Made by a program: the position numbers and the translations under genes
Shown here: piece by piece, positions 1-5,333 of the stretch
Layout: each line of letters begins with the position of its first letter
Numbering within the stretch: the stretch's first letter is position 1
Assembly (NCBI GenBank): GCA_005793285.1
Contig: SXPO01000182.1
Location: 1-5,333 of the forward strand
Source of the DNA: Nitrospiraceae bacterium
Lineage (GTDB): Bacteria; Nitrospirota; Nitrospiria; Nitrospirales; Nitrospiraceae
DNA: 5,333 bases
Reading direction: 5' to 3'
Notes under the pieces: generated by a model
Database searches by the model: none
What the model was told of the DNA's origin: nothing
Seen by the model: only the letters and a program-made list of their open reading frames with translations

Positions 1-1367
1 GAGGCCTGGCCTACGATCAATACAATGGACGGTCCTGGAGCCACAGCAAAGCCAGACGGCGCTCACTCGGCCTTGTGGCGGAGGGAACCTTTTTCGTCCG
101 TCCGCCCGGCAGACAGTCCCCCACGATCCGTCAGGACATTCTGCTGGAAACGCTCGATACGGCGGTCCTGTTCGCCGCGCCATTTGCGGAGCTCGTGAGC
201 GGCGAGTTTCCCTCCGTGCAGGCCGATGCCATGAGCGGGCTCCATTTGCCTGCTCCCCCTTCGTCGCGTCTTCGCTATTCCGTCACATCACAACTGCCGC
301 AGCTCCTTGCGGAGGAACGGACTGCCACGGCCTTGGATTATCCGGAAGCGGTCCGCGCCCGCTACCTTCAGGTCCCGGAGGGGCTGCAACAGATTGCAGC
401 CCTGGCGCAGCGTGTGGTTCAGGGGGCTGCGACCCCGTTCGAACGGACGCTGGCGGTTCAGCGACATCTGTTAGAAAACTATCGCTACAGCCTCGACGCG
501 GATCAGGCAACGCTCACCCATCCGCTCGAAGAGTTTTTGTTCACGCGTAAAACTGGTTACTGCGAACATTATGCGACCGCGATGGTCGTGATGCTGCGGA
601 CCCTCGGCATTCCTGCCAGGCTGGTCACGGGATTTCTGGCCACGGAATGGAACGAGTACGGAGGCTACTTCACCGTGCGTCAGCGGGACGCCCATGCCTG
701 GGTCGAGGTGTATTTCCCCCGGTCCGGCTGGATCACCATGGACCCCACTCCAGCGGTCAACGCGGCGGCTGCGGCCTCCCACTGGGCCTCGCTCAGCCGG
801 TTTGGAGCGTCCCTGCGATTGCAGTGGGACCGCCTATTCGTCAGCTATAGTGCAAAGGATCAATTGGCGGTCGTGCATGGAGTGCGAGAGGGCAGCGACT
901 TTGTGCGGGAGAAAGCGAGCCATTGGGTTGCTTCGCTGAGCGGCCCGGCAACGAAGGCTTTGAGCAGGCTGCGGTATCTGGCCCACAGATTTCAGCCGGG
1001 CCTGGCGGGGCTCGCGACGGGTTTGTTTGTCGTCGGGTTGGCCATGGTTCTGCTCATGGTGCGGGACCGGGTCGGGCTCTGGGCCACTCTGCATTTTTCG
1101 ATTGCGCCCTCGCAGGGTGCGATGCTCCAGCTTTATACCCGCATGTTGCGCACGCTGGACCGGCAAGGTCTGCGCAAACATCCTTCCTCCACCGCTCGTG
1201 AGTTTGCCGGACTGGTCGAGCGGGAATGGCAGGCTGCCGGTCCCCTGGTGGCCTGCATCACGAAGCTGTATCAACAGGGACGGTTCAGTCGAACGCCGCT
1301 CACGCAGGCGGAACTGTCCCTGGCAGCCGAACAGGTCGGACAGTTGCAATCGCTCAGACGAACGTAG
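1..1367 (+). CDS. TgpA-like membrane transglutaminase (DUF3488-transglutaminase-DUF4129), 3' part
   Basis: The frame is open from the left edge (first full codon at base 3) to a TAG at 1365-1367, giving 454 visible codons. Family members are usually around 650-750 residues, so several N-terminal membrane helices probably lie outside. A GTG at 75 is internal, not the start: the codons before it read YDQYNGRSW, the tail motif of the DUF3488 region. Numbering from base 3, the transglutaminase core shows all three catalytic residues: Cys187 in GYCEHYA (bases 561-563), His231 in DAHAWVEVY (693-695) and Asp247 in MDPTP (741-743). A hydrophobic helix follows at about 334-353. The last 80 residues match DUF4129 (LYTRMLRTLDRQG, then a TAREFAGLV-like segment). 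In the known TgpA of Pseudomonas the transglutaminase domain is periplasmic and DUF4129 cytoplasmic; the same topology is inferred here. Substrate is unknown. Relatives often sit beside MoxR ATPase and DUF58 genes, which would be upstream of this window. All key residues are intact, so it is probably functional. Confidence 0.9.
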   Translation, partial: GLAYDQYNGRSWSHSKARRRSLGLVAEGTFFVRPPGRQSPTIRQDILLETLDTAVLFAAPFAELVSGEFPSVQADAMSGLHLPAPPSSRLRYSVTSQLPQLLAEERTATALDYPEAVRARYLQVPEGLQQIAALAQRVVQGAATPFERTLAVQRHLLENYRYSLDADQATLTHPLEEFLFTRKTGYCEHYATAMVVMLRTLGIPARLVTGFLATEWNEYGGYFTVRQRDAHAWVEVYFPRSGWITMDPTPAVNAAAAASHWASLSRFGASLRLQWDRLFVSYSAKDQLAVVHGVREGSDFVREKASHWVASLSGPATKALSRLRYLAHRFQPGLAGLATGLFVVGLAMVLLMVRDRVGLWATLHFSIAPSQGAMLQLYTRMLRTLDRQGLRKHPSSTAREFAGLVEREWQAAGPLVACITKLYQQGRFSRTPLTQAELSLAAEQVGQLQSLRRT

Positions 1368-1388
1368 GCTCAAAACTCTGCCCGTAGA

Positions 1389-1407
1389 AGCTCGTTCCAG
1401 CTCGTTC
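1389..1407. repeat. 9-bp direct repeat with 10-bp period
   Basis: AGCTCGTTC occurs at 1389-1397 and again at 1399-1407, separated by one C. The 10-base period places both copies on the same face of the helix, which is the geometry of some tandem activator sites. No regulator can be named, and it lies just after a stop codon, so it may be a chance or slippage repeat. Confidence 0.5.
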
Positions 1408-1505
1408 ATTTACATCCCGCTTCATCCTGTCAGGTTGGCTTAAGTTTTCATGTCGGATACCGAATAACATTATCAGGGGGGCTTTGACTGCGACGGAGAC
1501 CGTGC

Positions 1506-1525
1506 AGGCGAAGCGGGCCTTTTTT
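1506..1525 (+). terminator. Weak terminator-like stem and T tract
   Basis: AGGC at 1506-1509 can pair with GCCT at 1517-1520 around a seven-base loop, and bases 1520-1525 are six T. The stem is only four base pairs, well below a typical intrinsic terminator, and it lies about 140 bases after the transglutaminase stop. The T tract and its position between unrelated genes are the only reasons to list it. Confidence 0.25.
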
Positions 1526-1612
1526 ACGAGCAGACTGCCACGTCGGCGCTGCGCAAGCCCGCCATGTGCCGCCACGTCACGCTGCCCCCCACGATGCGTT
1601 TCATTCCATGCC

Positions 1613-1628
1613 CTCCGCGGTAGCGGAG
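1613..1628 (+). promoter_or_regulatory. Perfect 6-bp hairpin covering part of the remnant's ribosome binding site
   Basis: CTCCGC at 1613-1618 is exactly complementary to GCGGAG at 1623-1628 with a GGTA loop between. The 3' arm contains GGAG, the start of the purine run GGAGAGAGAG that precedes the ATG at 1641. Folding would therefore hide part of the Shine-Dalgarno sequence, while GAGAG just after the stem stays free. It could reduce initiation at 1641, or simply be a chance stem in GC-rich DNA. Confidence 0.35.
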
Positions 1629-1640
1629 AGAGAGCCAGCC

Positions 1641-1823
1641 ATGCAAATTGCGCCCTTGCCAGAGGACGAAGCGGCCCGTCTCGCCGAATTGCACCGGTAC
1701 GAGATTCTCGATGCGGCGCCCGAGGAAGCCCTCGACGATTTAACGCAGCCGATCAAGGAAAAACCCTTGCTGGTCGTGGTTGCCCGGTGTCTCGCACCCC
1801 CATCAAGCGAGGTCGCCGCATGA
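1641..1823 (+). pseudogene. Internal-deletion remnant of a GAF-type signalling gene fused to a receiver-domain tail
   Basis: This 60-codon ORF starts at ATG 1641 behind a purine-rich GAGAGAG (1626-1632) and ends at TGA 1821-1823. Residues 5-34 (PLPEDEAARLAELHRYEILD, then PEEALDDL) match the N-terminal leader typical of GAF-containing histidine kinases and diguanylate cyclases, normally followed by a 140-residue GAF domain. Here the sequence switches after Leu34 to TQPIKEKPLL, which resembles the last helix of a response-regulator receiver; the kinase downstream has LTKPIKKKALL at the same place in its second REC. At DNA level 11 bases (1747-1757) are identical to 5184-5194. The receiver's conserved Lys is Gln36 here. 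The simplest reading is an in-frame deletion that joined a GAF start to a REC end, possibly at a shared Leu-Thr. The stop overlaps the kinase start as ATGA. A longer GTG start at 1566 is possible but lacks family support. It may still be translated as a leader; no protein function is claimed. Confidence 0.6.
1809..1812 (+). promoter_or_regulatory. Ribosome binding site of the hybrid kinase
   Basis: GAGG lies seven bases before ATG 1820 and inside the last codons of the preceding remnant ORF. It supports 1820 as the start over the in-frame GTG at 1787, which has no good Shine-Dalgarno sequence. With the ATGA overlap at 1820-1823 it suggests translational coupling. Confidence 0.6.
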
Positions 1824-4800
1824 TCGCAACGACTTACAAGGGCGCCATCGTGCCGTATCGCTGGCTGCCTCGGCTTATCATTGCCATGGCCGTGTTGCCG
1901 CTCATCATCGGCGCGGTGATTTTATGGTCGGTCGAAAAACGGCTGGTTGTCGATGCCGGACAGGGCCTGGCGATGGCCGCCACCAACATTGCGGGCAAGC
2001 TCGATCTGTTGCTCCATGAACGGATGAACGACGTGCAAGTGCTCGCGCAGGCTCCCGCGCTTCGGACAGGAAACGATCGGGACGTTCGCCAGGCTCTGGA
2101 GGCATTGGAGGACGTGGTCCCCGACTATAGCTGGATCTCGCTTACCGACGTGCAAGGCCGCGTGGTCGCTTCCACACGCGAGTCCCAACTCGGCCGCGAT
2201 TTCAGCCACGACGGGGGGTGGCAGGCTCTTCAGGGCGGAGCCGGCGCCATCATCACCGACAGGGTGCGCAGCGCCGAAGACGACGGCAATTCGGTTGTCA
2301 CCTTCATGGCGAGCGTGAAAGATCGAGATGGAGAATGGCAGGGCGGCCTTCTCGCCCGGGTCAGCATGCCGGTCTTTGAGGATGTCTTCGCCCAGACCGT
2401 GGTGGCGCTGCAAAGTTCCTGGGGCACAGATTTGCATTTGGAGTACCAATTTCTGAATCGCTCCGGCGATCTCCTCGCCGATTCCCTTCTGCGGGAAGAA
2501 GGACTCCATAATCTGCAGCAGTTGGGAGTGCCGTCTGCCCAACTGGTGGAACAGGGTCCGTCCGGTTTTGTGGAAGAACGGTTCTCTCGTCGGCAGGTTG
2601 ACGTCATCACCGGCTATGCCAGGACCAGAGACTTTGAGGCCGGCAGGGATATGCATTGGGGCATTCTCGTGCGGGTTGACCGGCTCGATATCTTGACCCC
2701 TATTCTGGGCAAGATCACGAAGGCTGGATTGGCCGGAGGCGCGATTCTCGTTCCGCTGATCGGTCTGCTGCTCTGGAGCAGTGCCAATTTGAATCGCGCC
2801 TGGGAGCAAACGCAGGTTGAGCACAACCGGGCCCTGGCAGCGGAGGCCCGCTTTCTGAAAGTGCTGGATGCCAGCCCCGATGCTTTTGTTATGACTGATA
2901 GCAAGGGACGGATTGTCTACGTCAATCATGTGATTGAAACGGCATTCGGGTATCGGTCCGAAGAACTGCGCAATCGGCCTGTGGAAATCCTCATGCCAGA
3001 ACGGTATCGATCGCGCCACCCCGAACTCCGATCCGGCTATATGGAAGCGCCCTACCCCAGACCGATGGGAGGCGCGGCCAATCTCGTCGGCCAACATAAA
3101 GATGGCCACGAGTTTCCAGTTTTGATCAGCCTCAGCCATGTGGAAATCGACAACGATCTTTACGTGCTGTGCGCCATTCGCGACATTACACAGTTGAAGC
3201 AGGCACAGGATGAACGGGAGCGGCTGAGCCGCAATGTGTGGTTGCTGCTCGACTCGACCGCCGAGGGGCTGTATGGCATCGACCGGGAGGGCCGATGCAC
3301 GTTTGTGAATCGCGCCGGCGCGGCGATGTTGGGCTACACCGGCGACGAGTTGTTGGGGCAACCCCTGCATGCGGTGATTCATCATTCGTGCCTCGATGGC
3401 TCGCCCTATCCCGAAGAGGCCTGCGCGGTGGAGCGAGTTTGCCTGACAGGGCAGGGGTGCCGGCTGGATGACGATGTCCTTTGGCGAAAGGACGGGAGCG
3501 CCTTCTGCGCAGAAATCGATGCCCGCCCGGTCTATGAAGCCGGCGAATTGACCGGCACCGTCGTGTCGTTTACCGAGATTTCCGCGCGAAAACATGCGGA
3601 GCAGGTGCTCGCCGAGGCCTCAGCTATTCTCAAAGAACGCAATGCGGAATTGATCGAAGCGCGCGATCAGGCCTTGGAGGCCACTCGGGCCAAGAGCACG
3701 TTCCTTGCTTCGATGAGCCACGAGATCCGGACGCCCATGAACGCCATCATCGGCATGGCCGATCTGCTTCAGGAGACAACGCTCTCGGAAGATCAGCAGG
3801 AATATGTTCATCGGTTCAGCCGCGCGGCCAACAGTTTGCTGGAGTTGATCAACGACATCCTGGACATTTCCAAAATCGAATCCGGCAATTTGGAGCTGGA
3901 GGCGGCTCCGTTCGATCTCCAGGACCTCGTGGACAAGACGGCGGAATTGATGGCGATCCGCGCCAATGCCAAACAGCTTGAACTGGTGGCCTTCGTCCAT
4001 CCGGACGTGCCGGTCTGGGTGACTGGCGACCCGACGCGCTTGCGTCAGGTGCTGGTGAATTTGCTGGGCAACGCGATTAAGTTTACAGAGCGCGGCGAGG
4101 TGGCGCTTCGGATTGAGCCGGATCAGGCGGTCCCCGGCTTATTGTGTTTTTCGGTTTCCGATACGGGCATTGGCATTCCGGCCGACAAGCTCCAGGGGAT
4201 TTTTGAGAGCTTCACCCAGGTCGATTCCTCGACGACCCGTAAATACGGAGGCACCGGTCTCGGTTTGAGCATTAGCAAAGAGCTGGTGGAGTTGATGGGG
4301 GGCGTTCTGCGCGTCGAGAGTACGCCCAACCTCGGTAGCACCTTTTCGTTTGCGGTGCCCTTAGTGGCGGCGGCTGCCGCCACCGCCTCGGCGTCCGAAC
4401 AGTCCTTTACGCTCGCGATTGCCGGCTGCCGCATTCTCGTCGTCGACGACAACGACACGAATCGCCTCATCGTCCGCGAGCATCTCGGACGCCTGGGCGC
4501 GGTGCTCGTCGAGGCGGCCGATGGCGCGTCCGCGTTAGCGGCATTGGACGGGGCCAAGCGCCTGGGCCAGCCCTTTGCCATGGCGGTTCTGGACTATCAC
4601 ATGCCGGATATGAACGGGCTCGATCTCGCGCGAGCGATCCGCGCGCGGACGGATACCGCGGCTTTGCCCCTGGTCCTCCATACGTCGGAGATGCGGGCCG
4701 ATAGCGCCAAGTGGGCGCGGGCGTTGGGTATTGCCAGCTACGCGTACAAACCCATCAGCCGCAAGCGGCTCCTGGCTTCTGTGGCCATCGCCTTGGGACA

Positions 4801-5333
4801 GACGCTGTCGACGGTCCTGCCCCAAGGCCAGGCCTCTGCCGGACTCGGTTCCGTTTCGCTGCCCGCGCTTCGTATTTTGTTGGCGGAGGATCTGGAGGAC
4901 AATCGCGACGTGGTGGCTCTGTTTTTGAAAGACACGCCTTGTCGGCTGGAAATGGCAGAAAACGGGTCTATTGCCGTCAAGAAATTTCAGGAGGGCGCCT
5001 ATGACTTGGTGCTCATGGACATTCAGATGCCGGTCATGGACGGCTATCAGGCCACGGAAGCCATTCGTCAATGGGAGCGGGAACAGCAACGAGCGCCGAC
5101 GCCGATCGTCTCCCTCACCGCCAACGCCTTTCAGGAGGATGTCGAGAAGAGTTTGGCAGCCGGCTGCACGGCGCATTTGACGAAGCCGATCAAGAAGAAA
5201 GCGCTGTTGGAAGCGATTGTCGAGTACGGGCGCGGCAATGGAGCGGCGGTCGATCCTGTGCCATCGTTTGTCCAGAGCCGATCGCTGCCGACGGGACTGC
5301 CGCGCATTTTGATCGTCGACGATTTGGAAGACA
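1820..5333 (+). CDS. Hybrid sensor histidine kinase: TM-dCache-TM-PAS-PAS-HisKA-HATPase-REC-REC-REC, 5' part
   Basis: A single open frame of 1171 codons starts at ATG 1820 and runs off the right edge. Domains by residue: TM1 about 17-37; a periplasmic dCache-like sensor about 38-300, with WISLTDVQGRVVAS near 105 and GGLLARVSMP near 175; TM2 302-321; PAS1 342-460; PAS2 468-592; a charged coiled-coil linker 592-625; HisKA with phospho-acceptor His634 in SMSHEIRTP; HATPase 735-848 with N-box Asn747/Asn751, G1 Asp781 in DTGIGIP and G2 GGTGLGL from 810. REC1 (871-990) has Asp876/Asp877, acceptor Asp925, Thr955 and Lys977. REC2 (1018-1133) has Glu1023/Asp1024, acceptor Asp1067 and Lys1122. REC3 begins at 1162 with Asp1167/Asp1168 and is cut. 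An HPt domain could follow outside. The kinase should sense an extracytoplasmic small molecule plus a cytoplasmic cue and feed a His-Asp phosphorelay; signal and output are unknown. It overlaps the upstream remnant by four bases. PAS1 has a FixL-like His400, and PAS2 has six cysteines. No missing catalytic residue, frameshift or stop is visible. Confidence 0.93.
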   Translation, partial: MIATTYKGAIVPYRWLPRLIIAMAVLPLIIGAVILWSVEKRLVVDAGQGLAMAATNIAGKLDLLLHERMNDVQVLAQAPALRTGNDRDVRQALEALEDVVPDYSWISLTDVQGRVVASTRESQLGRDFSHDGGWQALQGGAGAIITDRVRSAEDDGNSVVTFMASVKDRDGEWQGGLLARVSMPVFEDVFAQTVVALQSSWGTDLHLEYQFLNRSGDLLADSLLREEGLHNLQQLGVPSAQLVEQGPSGFVEERFSRRQVDVITGYARTRDFEAGRDMHWGILVRVDRLDILTPILGKITKAGLAGGAILVPLIGLLLWSSANLNRAWEQTQVEHNRALAAEARFLKVLDASPDAFVMTDSKGRIVYVNHVIETAFGYRSEELRNRPVEILMPERYRSRHPELRSGYMEAPYPRPMGGAANLVGQHKDGHEFPVLISLSHVEIDNDLYVLCAIRDITQLKQAQDERERLSRNVWLLLDSTAEGLYGIDREGRCTFVNRAGAAMLGYTGDELLGQPLHAVIHHSCLDGSPYPEEACAVERVCLTGQGCRLDDDVLWRKDGSAFCAEIDARPVYEAGELTGTVVSFTEISARKHAEQVLAEASAILKERNAELIEARDQALEATRAKSTFLASMSHEIRTPMNAIIGMADLLQETTLSEDQQEYVHRFSRAANSLLELINDILDISKIESGNLELEAAPFDLQDLVDKTAELMAIRANAKQLELVAFVHPDVPVWVTGDPTRLRQVLVNLLGNAIKFTERGEVALRIEPDQAVPGLLCFSVSDTGIGIPADKLQGIFESFTQVDSSTTRKYGGTGLGLSISKELVELMGGVLRVESTPNLGSTFSFAVPLVAAAAATASASEQSFTLAIAGCRILVVDDNDTNRLIVREHLGRLGAVLVEAADGASALAALDGAKRLGQPFAMAVLDYHMPDMNGLDLARAIRARTDTAALPLVLHTSEMRADSAKWARALGIASYAYKPISRKRLLASVAIALGQTLSTVLPQGQASAGLGSVSLPALRILLAEDLEDNRDVVALFLKDTPCRLEMAENGSIAVKKFQEGAYDLVLMDIQMPVMDGYQATEAIRQWEREQQRAPTPIVSLTANAFQEDVEKSLAAGCTAHLTKPIKKKALLEAIVEYGRGNGAAVDPVPSFVQSRSLPTGLPRILIVDDLED

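Larger units (their letters stand above)
1368..1640. other. Intergenic region with no recognisable gene
   Basis: This 273-base gap separates the transglutaminase stop from the remnant ORF. Short ORFs on both strands here resemble no family I know. It contains a 9-bp tandem repeat at 1389-1407, an AT-richer patch around 1441-1473, a weak terminator-like stem with six T at 1506-1525, and a perfect hairpin at 1613-1628. The best promoter-like pair in the AT-richer patch is TTTTCA at 1445-1450 and CATTAT at 1468-1473 with a 17-base spacer, each matching 4 of 6 consensus positions, which is not enough to call. A promoter for the signalling genes downstream would be expected in this gap, since the preceding gene is functionally unrelated. 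Confidence 0.6.

Noticed and set aside
75..77. GTG at 75 as start of the transglutaminase gene
   Set aside because: The frame is open upstream to the window edge and codes for a recognisable DUF3488 tail, so the gene begins outside the window.
1445..1473. Promoter-like TTTTCA / CATTAT with a 17-base spacer
   Set aside because: Only 4 of 6 matches in each box; a chance match in the AT-richer part of the gap is likely.
1484..1489. TTGACT as a -35 box
   Set aside because: The position 17 bases further holds GGCGAA, which is not a usable -10 sequence.
1354..1575. A 73-codon minus-strand ORF in the gap
   Set aside because: It overlaps the transglutaminase end, has no clear ribosome binding site and matches nothing I recognise.
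1787..1789. GTG at 1787 as an earlier start for the kinase
   Set aside because: It is in frame and adds eleven codons, but has no convincing Shine-Dalgarno sequence, whereas ATG 1820 has GAGG at seven bases and a TM helix at a usual distance.
1922..3595. A 557-codon open frame on the minus strand
   Set aside because: It lies wholly antisense to the kinase, its translation resembles no family, and GC-rich codon use often leaves the opposite strand open. The + strand frame has clear domains and motifs throughout.
4123..5176. Minus-strand open frames of 152 and 213 codons over the kinase and receiver region
   Set aside because: They are antisense to conserved HATPase and REC motifs and encode low-complexity Arg/Ser/Pro-rich sequence with no family resemblance.

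Overview
The window is GC-rich bacterial DNA with dense coding on the + strand. It holds the 3' part of a membrane transglutaminase gene, a short intergenic gap with a broken gene remnant, and the 5' part of a very large hybrid sensor histidine kinase that runs off the right edge. The high GC content, the TgpA-like transglutaminase and the multi-sensor, multi-receiver kinase with GAF/PAS relatives would fit an environmental Gram-negative such as Nitrospirota or Deltaproteobacteria-like lineages. That is an impression from gene style only; no marker gene is present.

Layout. Bases 1-1367 encode the C-terminal 454 codons of a TgpA-type protein (end of DUF3488, transglutaminase core, one transmembrane helix, DUF4129). 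Bases 1368-1640 carry no recognisable gene, but have a 9-bp tandem repeat, a weak terminator-like site and a small perfect hairpin beside a ribosome binding site. Bases 1641-1823 are a 60-codon ORF that begins like a GAF-type signalling protein and ends like a receiver domain, so I read it as an internal-deletion remnant of a larger signalling gene. Its stop overlaps the next start (ATGA). Bases 1820-5333 are one uninterrupted reading frame of 1171 codons: TM, dCache-like periplasmic sensor, TM, PAS, PAS, HisKA, HATPase, REC, REC and the first residues of a third REC.

How the parts relate. The transglutaminase looks unrelated in function to what follows. The remnant and the kinase look like what is left of a two-gene signalling operon: the upstream partner has lost nearly all its domains, yet its start, ribosome binding site and coupled stop are intact, so it may now act only as a translated leader for the kinase. 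The kinase has complete catalytic and phospho-acceptor residues in everything visible and should be active in a multi-step phosphorelay. The most unusual details are the deletion remnant, a FixL-like histidine in PAS1 without the FixL distal arginine, and a cluster of six cysteines in PAS2.
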